DNA of 61,299 nucleotides from an uncultured Bacteroidia bacterium (lineage in GTDB: Bacteria > Bacteroidota > Bacteroidia > Bacteroidales > UBA932). Below the pieces are notes generated by a model. That model ran no database searches. It saw nothing but the letters and a program-made list of their open reading frames with translations, and was not told the origin of the DNA. The position numbers were made by a program, and so were the translations under genes. Shown here piece by piece: positions 1 through 7,811 of the stretch (positions are counted from its first letter, which is position 1; every line of letters starts with the position of its first letter). The stretch spans positions 1 through 61,299 of the forward strand of contig CACZMF010000013.1 in NCBI GenBank assembly GCA_902782225.1, in the 5' to 3' direction.

Positions 1-1
1 C

Positions 2-145
2 GATAAGTCTATTGCCCTTGAGGATATCAATATTACTTATGACTCCGGAGTGTTCTGGATGGAAGCCAATACGAACTACTATGATGTCAGCTCTTCTTCA
101 TATCTGGCAGGAAAACTGAGAATGGTTTTCCGGAAGATCGGGTAA
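2..145 (+). CDS. C-terminal end of an unidentified protein (partial)
   Basis: An open frame runs in from the left window edge and stops at TAA 143-145, giving the last 47 residues of a protein whose start lies outside the window. The tail alternates polar and aromatic residues (for example TNYYDVSSSSY) and ends in a basic MVFRKIG. This would fit a beta-rich exported domain, but no family can be named from so short a piece. The stretch 146-285 after it holds no gene and is AT-rich. The next transcription signals belong to the toxin-antitoxin operon. Confidence 0.5.
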   Translation, partial: DKSIALEDINITYDSGVFWMEANTNYYDVSSSSYLAGKLRMVFRKIG

Positions 146-232
146 ATCTTTAGAGGAAGTAGCATCAGGAAACATAAAAAGTTATAAGACCCCCGAAGGT
201 AAGATATTTTAAGTAAATAGTTAGCAATTTAT

Positions 233-256
233 ATGCAAATTACACGGAATTTGCAT
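233..256. promoter_or_regulatory. Palindromic operator of the toxin-antitoxin operon
   Basis: A perfect 9-bp inverted repeat, ATGCAAATT (233-241) and AATTTGCAT (248-256), is separated by 6 bases. It sits directly upstream of the -7 box at 257-264, between the expected -33 and -7 positions. Antitoxins of the RelB/DinJ class carry a ribbon-helix-helix fold and usually bind such palindromes to repress their own operon. That this site does so is an inference from position. Confidence 0.6.
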
Positions 257-264
257 TATATTTG
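257..264 (+). promoter_or_regulatory. -7 box of the antitoxin-toxin operon
   Basis: TATATTTG fits the Bacteroidetes -7 consensus TAnnTTTG and is followed by GC. The antitoxin ATG lies 27 bases downstream, leaving a leader of about 20 bases. No clear -33 TTTG is visible. Confidence 0.6.
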
Positions 265-291
265 CAGTACGATTATTAAAACTAATTGCAT

Positions 292-591
292 ATGGCACAG
301 GCAACGATATCAATTCGGGTAGATCAGGCTCTCAAGCAGGACTTTGATTCCCTTTGTGAGGACTTCGGTATTAGCACCACCGCAGCCTTCAACATCTTTA
401 TGAAGACAGTTGTGCGCGAGCGTAGGATTCCTTTCGAAATTAAGACTGAATCCGAGGCCCAGAAGCGCCAGAAGGCTCTTGACGCCTTTGCCGCTATGCG
501 TGCTGCTGTTGCTGCCTCCGGCATGAAGGAAATGACGCTTGAGGAGATTAATGCTGAGATCAAGGAGGCCCGCAATGCAAGACGCAGCTAA
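292..591 (+). CDS. RelB/DinJ family antitoxin
   Basis: This 99-residue protein resembles RelB/DinJ antitoxins. The N-terminus (MAQATISIRVDQALKQDFD) is the beta-strand plus helix of a ribbon-helix-helix DNA-binding fold. It is followed by the characteristic GISTTAAFNIFMKTVV helix and a charged C-terminal tail (residues 60-99) that would wrap the toxin. ATG 292 is preferred over TTG 286 because the conserved fold begins there. The toxin gene overlaps its last 17 bases, so the two are translationally coupled. The protein should neutralise the toxin and repress the operon through the palindrome at 233-256. It pairs with a PIN toxin rather than a RelE/YafQ fold. Confidence 0.85.
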   Translation: MAQATISIRVDQALKQDFDSLCEDFGISTTAAFNIFMKTVVRERRIPFEIKTESEAQKRQKALDAFAAMRAAVAASGMKEMTLEEINAEIKEARNARRS

Positions 592-1006
592 GATTTACGC
601 CGTTATAGACACGAACGTCGTTGTATCCTCAATGTTCTCACTGGACGGCAAGTCCAGTCCCGCTATTGTTGTCAATGCAATTCTTCAAGGAGCCATTACA
701 CCTTTGTATAATGATCAAATCCTTGCTGAATACGTTGATGTCCTCTCTCGTCCAAAGTTTCCATTCACCAGTTTGATGGTGAACTCTGTACTCTCTACCA
801 TACGTGAGTATGGTATCAACACACAAAAAGCGGATGTAGACAAGACGATCTTCCCAGACCCGGACGACATGGTCTTTTACGAGGTCAAGATGGGCGCTGA
901 TGATGCTTTCCTAGTGACGGGAAACATAAAGCATTTCCCCAAAGATCCGAAGGTCGTCACGCCTACTGAGATGGTAGAGATTCTTACGGAAAAAGGATTG
1001 ATTTAA
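575..1006 (+). CDS. PIN-domain toxin (putative toxin-antitoxin RNase)
   Basis: This 143-residue PIN-domain protein matches the family annotated as putative toxin-antitoxin system toxin component, PIN family (COG1569 type). The PIN acidic residues are visible: VIDTNVVVSSM (Asp near residue 11), LAEYVDVL (Glu near residue 51), PDPDDMVFYE (near 95) and GADDAFLVTGN (near 108). These would bind Mg2+ for ribonuclease activity. ATG 575 lies inside the antitoxin gene. Starting further upstream would add an Arg-rich stretch unlike the family. Base composition is more AT-rich than the genes to its right, which suggests a mobile or recently acquired pair. Actual toxicity is inferred from family and pairing. 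Confidence 0.8.
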   Translation: MQDAAKIYAVIDTNVVVSSMFSLDGKSSPAIVVNAILQGAITPLYNDQILAEYVDVLSRPKFPFTSLMVNSVLSTIREYGINTQKADVDKTIFPDPDDMVFYEVKMGADDAFLVTGNIKHFPKDPKVVTPTEMVEILTEKGLI

Positions 1007-1090
1007 GGAATAACTCTTTGATTCCAGCGGAGTGGTGTAACGTCCTCCTTCTGTGACCCCGCCATCGTATCATACTGTGCGTAAACGAAG

Positions 1091-1115
1091 AAAACCCCTG
1101 AAACTCAAGGGTTTT
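1091..1115 (-). terminator. Terminator of tRNA-Asp
   Basis: On the minus strand AAAACCC and GGGTTTT form a 7-bp stem with an 11-12 base loop immediately after the tRNA 3' end. The right arm itself ends in a T run, as in many Bacteroidetes intrinsic terminators. Confidence 0.6.
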
Positions 1116-1117
1116 CG

Positions 1118-1191
1118 CGGTGCGGAAGGGACTCGAACCCTCGACCTCCGGCGTGACAGGCCGGCATTCTAACCAGCTGAACTACCGCACC
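1118..1191 (-). tRNA. tRNA-Asp (anticodon GTC)
   Basis: Read on the minus strand, a 74-base cloverleaf starts GGTGCGGTAGTTCAGC. It has acceptor GGTGCGG paired to CCGCACC, D-loop GTTCAGCTGGTTAGAA, anticodon loop CTGTCAC with GTC, and T-arm GGTTCGAGTCC. The discriminator base is G, as expected for tRNA-Asp. The 3' CCA is not encoded and must be added by the CCA-adding enzyme; a candidate is at 22628-24040. Confidence 0.95.
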
Positions 1192-1221
1192 AGGTGCGCT
1201 GGTCTGCGTTAAACGCGGATG

Positions 1222-1251
1222 CAAATATAATCACTTTTTCTTTAATTGCAA
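1222..1251 (-). promoter_or_regulatory. Promoter of tRNA-Asp
   Basis: On the minus strand TATATTTG (complement of 1222-1229) lies 30 bases ahead of the tRNA 5' end. A TTG (complement of 1249-1251) sits 19 bases further upstream. The spacing matches the Bacteroidetes TTTG-N19-TAnnTTTG promoter. Confidence 0.55.
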
Positions 1252-1275
1252 TATTCTTTTCAAAAAAAATCTTGA

Positions 1276-1283
1276 TATCTTTG
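1276..1283 (+). promoter_or_regulatory. -7 box for the NhaC-family antiporter gene
   Basis: TATCTTTG followed by C fits the -7 consensus. The antiporter ATG is 61 bases downstream, giving a leader of about 55 bases. No convincing -33 element is seen. Confidence 0.5.
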
Positions 1284-1344
1284 CAACCTGATGCGGGACC
1301 GGTTGGAAAAGTAATTGCCTGTCAGCGCATAACGGTTGGTTAGT

Positions 1345-2670
1345 ATGTCAGAACAATCTTCGAGTGGGAAAGCCCCTATGAGCGGGTGGCTGGCGGTGAG
1401 TCCGCTGATGGTGTTTCTTGTGGTCTATCTCGTGTCGTCGATCATTGCCGGCGACTTCTATAAGATTCCCGTGACGGCGGCGTTCCTCGTGGCTTCCGTC
1501 TATGCCATCCTGATCACACCCAGTCCAGGACCTGCCGGCGGCGGCTGGCGTTCGCGCTTCGACATGGACGGACGCATCTCCATTTTCTCCAGGGGAGCGG
1601 GGGATGCCAACGTGCTGATGATGATATGGATATTCGTGCTCGCAGGGGCATTTGCCGCCACCGCCAAAGAAATCGGAGCGATAGACGCCACGGTGAATTT
1701 CACCCTCCGTATCCTTCCTTCGCGCTTCCTGTTTGCCGGCATCTTCCTTGCCGCGTGCTTCATCTCGATGGCCATCGGCACCAGCGTGGGCACAATCGTG
1801 GCCCTGGTGCCGGTCGCCTCCGGACTTGCCGCACAGGTCGGAGCAAGCGTCCCGCTGCTGACCGCAATCGTCGTGGGCGGAGCGTTTTTCGGCGACAACC
1901 TTTCATTCATCTCCGACACCACCGTGGCGGCCACAAAGAGCCAGGGCGTGCAGATGCGGGACAAGTTCCGGGCGAACATACTCATCGCAGCTCCTGCAGC
2001 CGTGCTCGTGACCATAATCTACGTGATCATAGGCGGGGAAGTGGGCAAGCCGCTGGAAATCGCAGAGATAGAATGGGTGAAGATACTTCCGTACCTGATA
2101 GTTATCGGCCTGGCGCTTGCCGGCATCAACGTGATTGCAGTGCTGGCGTCCGGGCTTCTGGTGAACGGCATCATCGGAGTGGCGTGCGGGAGCTACGGAC
2201 TTGTGGGATGGATGGCTGCGGCAGGGGAAGGCATTGCCGGTATGGGGGAACTGATCATAGTCACGCTTCTGGCGGGCGGAATGCTGGACATCATCCGCCA
2301 CAACGGAGGCATGGAATTCATTATCAATGGATTGACACGCCGGATCAGAGGCGCGAAAGCGGCATCCCTGAGCATTGCGGCCCTGGTGTGCCTCGTGAAC
2401 GCCTGCACCGCCAACAACACCATCGCCATCATAACGACGGGCCCCCTTGCAAAGGACATCACGGAAAAGTTCAAACTGAATCCCAGCCGCACCGCCAGCA
2501 TTCTCGACACGTTCAGCTGCCTGATACAGGGAATCCTGCCTTATGGAGCGCAGATGCTGATGGCTTCCGGCCTTGCGGGAGTGTCGGCGGCCGCAATTAT
2601 CGGCCACCTGTACTATCCTCTGGCGCTTGGCGTCTTCGCCCTGCTCTCAATCCTGCTGCGGCGCAATTAG
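1345..2670 (+). CDS. NhaC-family Na+/H+ antiporter
   Basis: This 441-residue polytopic inner-membrane protein has about eleven hydrophobic segments. It belongs to the NhaC/ArsB-like ion transporter superfamily and would exchange Na+ for H+ in pH and sodium homeostasis. The signature GGAFFGDNLSFISDTT (near residues 177-192) is the conserved NhaC core. A second hallmark, VNACTANNTIAIITTGP (near 352-368), provides the polar residues of the inverted repeat. ATG 1345 was chosen over TTG 1336. The stop TAG overlaps the stop of the convergent gene by 4 bases. The substrate could be another cation or an amino acid pair, since NhaC relatives vary. Confidence 0.85.
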   Translation: MSEQSSSGKAPMSGWLAVSPLMVFLVVYLVSSIIAGDFYKIPVTAAFLVASVYAILITPSPGPAGGGWRSRFDMDGRISIFSRGAGDANVLMMIWIFVLAGAFAATAKEIGAIDATVNFTLRILPSRFLFAGIFLAACFISMAIGTSVGTIVALVPVASGLAAQVGASVPLLTAIVVGGAFFGDNLSFISDTTVAATKSQGVQMRDKFRANILIAAPAAVLVTIIYVIIGGEVGKPLEIAEIEWVKILPYLIVIGLALAGINVIAVLASGLLVNGIIGVACGSYGLVGWMAAAGEGIAGMGELIIVTLLAGGMLDIIRHNGGMEFIINGLTRRIRGAKAASLSIAALVCLVNACTANNTIAIITTGPLAKDITEKFKLNPSRTASILDTFSCLIQGILPYGAQMLMASGLAGVSAAAIIGHLYYPLALGVFALLSILLRRN

Positions 2671-3308
2671 AAACGCCAGCCCAGGCCTCCGTGGCCTAAG
2701 GTGGCAAGAGGACTGAGGGTGGCCTCGGCAAAGAAATACAGATGTTTGCCGCCGTACCTCAGGCCGACCGGCGTGATTCCGGGCACGGGGCAAACACCGA
2801 TCACGGAGTCAAGCGTCGAGAACAATCCTGCGCCCACAGCGGAATACACCGTCACCTTCCACTTGGGCGACCATATAAGCCTTGCCTGGCAATACAGGGT
2901 AAAAGTCGGGAATGGGGACTTGCGCCCCGCAGGGGAGCGCTTCTTGAGGTCATAGCGCGGCTTGCCCTGGGGGTCGACGCCGAAAGAATCGTATTGCACC
3001 ACGTCAATCACTTTCCAGCACACTCCTTCCGAAATGCACAAATCCCAGTGGGGGGCTACACGCCACACCTCCGTAAGAGTGAACGGCAAGCAGAAGGTAT
3101 CGGAATTTTTGACAAAGGCCATACCTTTCCGTGCCATCTCCAATTCTTCTGTCAGGGCAGGCGAGGCCATCATATGCAGGGGCTGGACGCCGGAGCTGAT
3201 TTCCAGCGAGAAACTCTTCCTGAAAGAGAGGGTGTCGTCCTCTGATGCTAAAGCAGGAATGCAGGCAGCCAGAAAAGCAGCTGTGCAAAAAAGAATCCTT
3301 GCTTTCAT
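2667..3308 (-). CDS. Exported, probably beta-barrel protein linked to the rSAM/lipoprotein cassette
   Basis: A 213-residue protein with an N-terminal signal peptide (KARILFCTAAFLAACIPALA, cut after ALA). The mature part has amphipathic strands and ends in GHGGLGWRF, a terminal aromatic like that of outer-membrane barrels. No named family is recognised. Its ATG overlaps the stop of the upstream lipoprotein gene as ATGA, so the two are translated together, and both diverge from the radical SAM gene. Several Cys are present (CLPF, CISEGVCW, CPVPG), unusual for a barrel. Context suggests that it acts with the lipoprotein in the envelope; the function is unknown. Confidence 0.65.
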   Translation of the reverse strand: MKARILFCTAAFLAACIPALASEDDTLSFRKSFSLEISSGVQPLHMMASPALTEELEMARKGMAFVKNSDTFCLPFTLTEVWRVAPHWDLCISEGVCWKVIDVVQYDSFGVDPQGKPRYDLKKRSPAGRKSPFPTFTLYCQARLIWSPKWKVTVYSAVGAGLFSTLDSVIGVCPVPGITPVGLRYGGKHLYFFAEATLSPLATLGHGGLGWRF

Positions 3309-3694
3309 TTCACGTCGCTCAATCTGACTTCTATGTCGCGCTCGCGAAGGTCGAACAGAACCGTATCCTTGGCCTCATAAGTGCCGGATGGGTCTTCAAA
3401 CTTCAGCCAGGGGCCTTGTGCATTCCTGTAATACGGAATGCTCACTTTGCAACGGCCCTCAGCATCGGTGACACCAAGTTCCTGATAATACTTGCCCGCA
3501 AAGTCATTGTCCGATCCGCTGATGACGACCCCTTTCAGGAGCTCTCCGCTGGAAGCGGAGCGGACGACAAATGTCATCGGCGCTTCTCCACGTTCATCGA
3601 ACATAGGGTTCTGCCCTGTCCCGTAGCAGGCCTGGAATATGAACAGGGCCGTTGACAACGAGACTCCTTTCAATAGATTATGCAACCATTTCAT
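3305..3694 (-). CDS. Radical SAM-associated putative lipoprotein
   Basis: A 129-residue lipoprotein with a basic, hydrophobic start and a lipobox-like FQAC at Cys 23, followed by YGTG. The body resembles the lipoprotein partner of the Bacteroidetes rSAM/lipoprotein system (TIGR04134 type). It has a small beta-sandwich with VVRSASSGELLKGVVI, a VTDAEGRCKVSIP turn typical of carboxypeptidase-regulatory-like folds, and a closing GTYEAKDTVLFDL strand. It is divergent from the radical SAM gene across a 69-base gap and overlaps the next gene by ATGA. The modification installed by the radical SAM enzyme, if any, is unknown. Assignment rests on recalled family features and the adjacent enzyme. Confidence 0.75.
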   Translation of the reverse strand: MKWLHNLLKGVSLSTALFIFQACYGTGQNPMFDERGEAPMTFVVRSASSGELLKGVVISGSDNDFAGKYYQELGVTDAEGRCKVSIPYYRNAQGPWLKFEDPSGTYEAKDTVLFDLRERDIEVRLSDVK

Positions 3695-3698
3695 AGCA

Positions 3699-3706
3699 CA
3701 AAAATA
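3699..3706 (-). promoter_or_regulatory. -7 box for the lipoprotein operon
   Basis: TATTTTTG on the minus strand ends 4 bases before the ATG at 3694. If initiation occurs at the usual distance from the box, the mRNA begins at or next to the start codon. Confidence 0.6.
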
Positions 3707-3751
3707 ATCTTTATTTGTCTATTAAATGCAAGAACCGACAAAATCTTGCAT

Positions 3752-3759
3752 TATATTTG
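3752..3759 (+). promoter_or_regulatory. -7 box for the radical SAM gene
   Basis: TATATTTG ends 4 bases before ATG 3764, again predicting a leaderless or almost leaderless message. It lies back-to-back with the lipoprotein promoter in the same short gap. Confidence 0.6.
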
Positions 3760-3763
3760 TGTT

Positions 3764-4822
3764 ATGAATAGTTTTTTATTCCGGCTCTTCCGGGAAAACG
3801 AGACCAGGGTGCACGAACTGAACTATCTGTTCTGGGAGTGCACGACAAGATGCAATTTCCACTGCCGTCATTGCGGCAGTGACTGCTCGGTGCTCAGCAG
3901 GGAAAAGGATATGCCGCTTGCCGACTTCCTCAGGGCGCTGGACACAATCCCCAAAGACCACAGGCCCGGGGATTTCACGGTCGTGCTGACCGGAGGCGAA
4001 CCGCTTATGCGTCCCGACCTGGCAGAAGCCGGCAGGGCCATACGCTCCCGGGGTTTCGGCTGGGGCATGGTGTCCAACGGATGGTTCTACGACGAGCGCA
4101 GGCACGCCGAGATGATGGAAGCCGGCATGAGGGTGATGACCATAAGTCTCGACGGGCTGGAAGAGGGCCATGACTGGATGCGTGGCGTCCCGGGCAGTTT
4201 CAGGCATGCCGTCCGCGCAATCGGCATCATGGCTGCCGAGCCCCGGCTCGTCGCCGATGTCGTGACCTGTGTCAACAAGCGGAACATAGGCGAGTTGCAG
4301 CAGATCTACGAGCTGCTGGCCTCCCTGGGCGTCCGGCAATGGCGTATTTTCACGATAATCCCGATAGGCCGTGCCGCCTCCGATCCGGAAATGCACCTGT
4401 CGGACGATGAATTCACCCTCCTGATGGACTTCATCCAGGCAAAGCGGGAAGCCGGCGGCCCGATGAAAGTCACGTTCAGCTGCGAAGGTTACCTCGGCCG
4501 CTACGAGGAGAAGGTCCGGGACACCCGGTATTTCTGCCACGCCGGAATCAACATAGCTTCCATCCTGATTGACGGCAGGATATGCGCCTGCCCCAACATA
4601 GACCGTGACCGTTTTTCGCAGGGCAGCATCTATGAAGACAATTTCTACGAAGTCTGGAACACCCGCTTCCAGCCTTTCCGTGACCGCGGCTGGGCCCGGA
4701 AAGGAATATGCAAAGACTGTAAAGAATGGCGCAACTGCCTTGGCAACGGCATGCACAACTGGCACGGCGACTGCGGGTCGGTGCTCCAGTGCCACTACCG
4801 GAAGACCCTCAAAGCCGGCTGA
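3764..4822 (+). CDS. Radical SAM enzyme of the rSAM/lipoprotein system
   Basis: A 352-residue radical SAM protein. WECTTRCNFHCRHC near residues 21-34 carries the CxxxCxxC motif that ligates the SAM-cleaving 4Fe-4S cluster, and VLTGGEPLMRPD is the SAM-binding GGE motif. The C-terminus is Cys-rich (RICACPN, GICKDCKEWRNCLGNG, CGSVLQCHY), as in SPASM-type auxiliary-cluster domains. It matches the Bacteroidetes enzyme that accompanies a small lipoprotein (TIGR04133 type). The lipoprotein and barrel-like genes diverge from it, suggesting one regulated unit. Start ATG 3764 is used because the radical SAM domain begins shortly after it. The stop overlaps the convergent phosphatase gene by 14 bases. 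Confidence 0.85.
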   Translation: MNSFLFRLFRENETRVHELNYLFWECTTRCNFHCRHCGSDCSVLSREKDMPLADFLRALDTIPKDHRPGDFTVVLTGGEPLMRPDLAEAGRAIRSRGFGWGMVSNGWFYDERRHAEMMEAGMRVMTISLDGLEEGHDWMRGVPGSFRHAVRAIGIMAAEPRLVADVVTCVNKRNIGELQQIYELLASLGVRQWRIFTIIPIGRAASDPEMHLSDDEFTLLMDFIQAKREAGGPMKVTFSCEGYLGRYEEKVRDTRYFCHAGINIASILIDGRICACPNIDRDRFSQGSIYEDNFYEVWNTRFQPFRDRGWARKGICKDCKEWRNCLGNGMHNWHGDCGSVLQCHYRKTLKAG

Positions 4823-5519
4823 ATTCTTTCTTCGCCCGCTTGACCTGTTTACGATATTCGCAACTGGACTGGAGCCTGCCGTAGGCTATGCTGGCAGCAA
4901 GGCGGCTTGCGTCCACGTCGCTCTGCCAGTGCGCGCCGGCAATTACGCGGCTTTCGCCTGCGGCGTAGGCCCTTGCGAACAGCGCCTCGCAGGCAGCCGG
5001 ATTGACCTCTGACAGCAGCAGGGCGGCACTCCAGGCCCTGATCGTGTGCCCGGAAGGATAGGATCCTTCGCCGGAAAGCTCATTCTCCTCCCAGACGGTC
5101 AGCGAATGCTCGTGGAAATACACATAGGGGCGCTTGCGGCTGTAGAAAGCCTTGGGCTTGAGACGCACCTGCTCTATGGTCGAAATGCCGTCGACCAGGA
5201 GGGCGTAAATCTCGGGGGTCGCCTCCTTGCTGATCGCCTTTCCGAACGGCACGCTCATTATGGCTGCAAGAGTGTCCAGCGACCATGTGGCGTCCAGGGC
5301 GGCCTGTGCGGCCCTCGACTTGTCTTCCCGCTGGATCTTGCCCCACATGTAGCGGAGGATGTCGCGGTCGAATTCTGAACTTCCCTCTGCGGGAGGAGCG
5401 GGCAGGCACCTTAGCATGTCCGGCATTTCGTCCTGCGTGAAGTAGAGTTTCTGGGCCCTGAGGGGGAGTGCGGCCAGCAGGACTGCGGCCAGCAACGAGA
5501 GGCATCGTATTTTTTTCAT
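4809..5519 (-). CDS. Class A acid phosphatase / PAP2 superfamily protein
   Basis: A 236-residue periplasmic phosphatase of the PAP2/haloperoxidase superfamily. A signal peptide (KKIRCLSLLAAVLLAALPLRAQ) is followed by the three PAP2 motifs: KAFYSRKRPY, then GSYPSGHT with the catalytic-loop His, then SRVIAGAHWQSDVD with the nucleophile His and the Asp relay. The order and spacing match the class A non-specific acid phosphatases (PhoN-like). It should hydrolyse phosphomonoesters in the periplasm, although lipid phosphatase activity is possible in this superfamily. ATG 5519 is used because the signal peptide starts there. It is divergent from the acyltransferase gene, with both -7 boxes in a 54-base gap. 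Confidence 0.85.
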   Translation of the reverse strand: MKKIRCLSLLAAVLLAALPLRAQKLYFTQDEMPDMLRCLPAPPAEGSSEFDRDILRYMWGKIQREDKSRAAQAALDATWSLDTLAAIMSVPFGKAISKEATPEIYALLVDGISTIEQVRLKPKAFYSRKRPYVYFHEHSLTVWEENELSGEGSYPSGHTIRAWSAALLLSEVNPAACEALFARAYAAGESRVIAGAHWQSDVDASRLAASIAYGRLQSSCEYRKQVKRAKKEFSRL

Positions 5520-5526
5520 ATCGCAG

Positions 5527-5534
5527 CAAATGTA
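5527..5534 (-). promoter_or_regulatory. -7 box for the acid phosphatase gene
   Basis: TACATTTG on the minus strand ends 7 bases before the ATG at 5519, predicting a very short or absent leader. Confidence 0.5.
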
Positions 5535-5559
5535 CATATTATTTCTGATATTGTTTTGC

Positions 5560-5567
5560 TATCTTTG
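5560..5567 (+). promoter_or_regulatory. -7 box for the acyltransferase gene
   Basis: TATCTTTG followed by C ends 6 bases before ATG 5574, predicting a very short or absent leader. Confidence 0.55.
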
Positions 5568-5573
5568 CATCTT

Positions 5574-6596
5574 ATGGAATGGGTCCAGAAAAGAGAACCG
5601 GCTATAGACCTGATGCGCTTCATCGGGCTTTTGATGATTGTTTTCGCCCATCTGGGCCTTCCGAATGAAAACGTTTTCTTCCAGATCAGGACCTTCGATG
5701 TGCCGCTGATGATTTTCGTGTCGGGACTGTCTTATTCCGGGCGGGACACCGGACCTTATCCGGCCTTCGTGTGGAAGCGGGCGAAGCGGCTCCTGATACC
5801 TCTCTACCTCTTCCTTGCCGGTTTTTTCCTTGTGCATTGGGCGTGCGCGGCCCTCGGATGGTCGGCCCCCATCCCGCCGGAAAAGATCTGGGGCTCGCTG
5901 AAACTCCGCCTGAATCCGTCCATCAATTTCGTGTGGATATTCAGGGTCTTCCTTATCGTGATGCTGCTGACGCCGCCTCTGGTGGCCCTCGAGAAACGCA
6001 TCGACAAGTGGTGGCTGGCCGTGCTGGTGTTTGCCGCCATGCTGGCGGGGCAGCATGGACTGATTGCCTGGCTCAAGCCCCTGAAACCCGGGCATTTCGT
6101 CAGTGACTGGCTGCTCTATGTCCTTGGCTACGGCAGCGTGTTCTTCCTCGGCCTGGCTTTGCGCAGATTCGACTTCAAGCGCGGCGTCGCGACCCTTGCC
6201 GTGCTCCTTGCCGCATTCATTCCCTTTGCGTTCAGCGTGGCAGCCGCTAAAGGCTCGTGGCTCAATATGCAGGCTTACAAGTATCCTCCGGGGGCATATT
6301 TTATTCTCTGGGGCGCCTTGTGCAGCACTGCTGTCTGGATCAGCCGCAAGGCCTGGCTGCCGGTGCTGAACCTCAGGCCGCTCCTGTTCATTGGCCAGAA
6401 CACGATCTGGATGTATCTTTGGCACATCGTTTTCGGATATCCCTGGTACCGTTCGGATGCGGTCCCGTATTTCTGGAAGTTCGTCTTTTTTTTCTTCGTG
6501 CCTCTGGTCATCGTGGTCCTGCAGCACCTTCTGGTCTGCCGGCTGGAAGGGAAGCATCCGGAATGGAAAAAGTATCTTGTGTATTTTAAAGGCTGA
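5574..6596 (+). CDS. Membrane acyltransferase (acyltransferase 3 family)
   Basis: A 340-residue integral membrane protein of the acyltransferase 3 family, which moves acetyl or other acyl groups onto sugars of surface glycans. The start EPAIDLMRFIGLLMIVFAHLG contains the family N-terminal helix with the MR(F/A)xG and conserved His pattern. About ten membrane segments follow, including a C-terminal NTIWMYLWHIVF helix. It resembles the fucose 4-O-acetylase group. ATG 5574 is chosen over ATG 5556 because the -7 box ends at 5567. The DUF2264 lipoprotein gene starts 5 bases after its stop, so the two probably share a transcript. The acceptor glycan is unknown. Confidence 0.8.
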   Translation: MEWVQKREPAIDLMRFIGLLMIVFAHLGLPNENVFFQIRTFDVPLMIFVSGLSYSGRDTGPYPAFVWKRAKRLLIPLYLFLAGFFLVHWACAALGWSAPIPPEKIWGSLKLRLNPSINFVWIFRVFLIVMLLTPPLVALEKRIDKWWLAVLVFAAMLAGQHGLIAWLKPLKPGHFVSDWLLYVLGYGSVFFLGLALRRFDFKRGVATLAVLLAAFIPFAFSVAAAKGSWLNMQAYKYPPGAYFILWGALCSTAVWISRKAWLPVLNLRPLLFIGQNTIWMYLWHIVFGYPWYRSDAVPYFWKFVFFFFVPLVIVVLQHLLVCRLEGKHPEWKKYLVYFKG

Positions 6597-6601
6597 CAAA
6601 G

Positions 6602-7810
6602 ATGAAAAAGTATTACCTGCTGCTCGCTGCCGCCCTCGTGCTCATCTCCTGCGGAAAAGAATCGCCGCGCCGGGAATGGGTGCGCACGCTGGATAGAATT
6701 GCACGCCCCGTGATTATGAACACGGCCGGTGAAACCCTTCGGGCCAATATGCCCTACGAATCTCCGGACACGGCCGGCAAGCGCAGGGACTTTTCGTATC
6801 TGGAGGCCCTCGGGCGCACGGTCTGCGGAATCGCCCCCTGGCTTGAGAATGAATGGATAACGGACCCCTGGGAATCCGGCCTGCAGGAAGAATATCGAGA
6901 GCAGGCCAGAAAGGCGCTTGCCCACGCCGTCAATCCTCAGAGTCCGGACTATATGGCTTTCGACCACGGCACGCAGCCGCTCGTGGATGCCGCCTACCTT
7001 GCCGAGGGCCTGGTGCGCGCTCCCCGTCAGCTCTGGAAGCTGCTTCCTGAAGAAGACCGCGGCAATCTCGTCGCCGCCCTCAAGGCGACCCGCACTATCA
7101 AGCCTTACGAAAGCAACTGGCTGCTCTTCGCTTCCCAGGTGGAAGCCTGCCTTCTGGAATTCACCGGCGAATGCGACACTGCCCGCATGCTCTATGGCGT
7201 GGAACGCTTCCGGGATGCTTTCTACAAAGGCGACGGAGTGTACGGAGACGGCAAGGCTTTCCATATGGATTACTACAACAGCTACGTGATACACCCCATG
7301 CTGCTGGACGTACTGAAAACCATGCAGAAACACAACATACAGGGTTATGAATTCATAGGCACCGAGCTCAAGAGGCACACCCGCTACTCCGCAATACTCG
7401 AGCGGATGATTTCCCCGGAGGGCTATTATCCCGTGCTGGGGCGCTCCATAACCGCCTGCCGGACAGGCGTTTTCCACTGCCTCGCCCAGGATGCCCTGAA
7501 CGGCACCCTGCCGGAGGAACTCACCCCGGGCGGCGTTCGCTCAGCTCTCGGGGCCGTGATACGGAGGCAGTTCGCCCACAAAGACACGTTCGACTCCAAC
7601 GGCTGGCTGCGGGTCGGATTCAGCGGCTCGCAACCAGAAATGGCCGAAAAATACGTGAACACCGGATCGCTCTACCACTGCCTGACCGTTTTCCTGCCCC
7701 TCGGTCTCCCGTCGGACGATCCGTTCTGGACCGAGCCTGATTCGCAATGGACCGGAGCCAGGATATGGGCAGGGGAACAATTGCACGGCGACCACGCCAT
7801 AAAAGACTGA
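6602..7810 (+). CDS. DUF2264 lipoprotein
   Basis: A 402-residue exported protein with a lipoprotein signal ([16 protein letters not shown]; lipobox Cys near residue 18). The body carries the DUF2264 core: an (alpha/alpha)-barrel-like helical domain with [33 protein letters not shown] and [23 protein letters not shown]2264 proteins resemble polysaccharide lyases and glycoside hydrolases and often accompany glycan degradation genes, but their reaction is not established. It lies between the acyltransferase and uvrA with gaps of only a few bases, so it is in an operon with both. Confidence 0.8.
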   Translation: MKKYYLLLAAALVLISCGKESPRREWVRTLDRIARPVIMNTAGETLRANMPYESPDTAGKRRDFSYLEALGRTVCGIAPWLENEWITDPWESGLQEEYREQARKALAHAVNPQSPDYMAFDHGTQPLVDAAYLAEGLVRAPRQLWKLLPEEDRGNLVAALKATRTIKPYESNWLLFASQVEACLLEFTGECDTARMLYGVERFRDAFYKGDGVYGDGKAFHMDYYNSYVIHPMLLDVLKTMQKHNIQGYEFIGTELKRHTRYSAILERMISPEGYYPVLGRSITACRTGVFHCLAQDALNGTLPEELTPGGVRSALGAVIRRQFAHKDTFDSNGWLRVGFSGSQPEMAEKYVNTGSLYHCLTVFLPLGLPSDDPFWTEPDSQWTGARIWAGEQLHGDHAIKD

Positions 7811-7811
7811 A

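Noticed and set aside
1626-2699. Plus-strand open frame of 357 codons overlapping the antiporter in another frame
   Set aside because: Its product is His/Arg-rich low-complexity sequence, while the overlapping frame has membrane helices and NhaC motifs.
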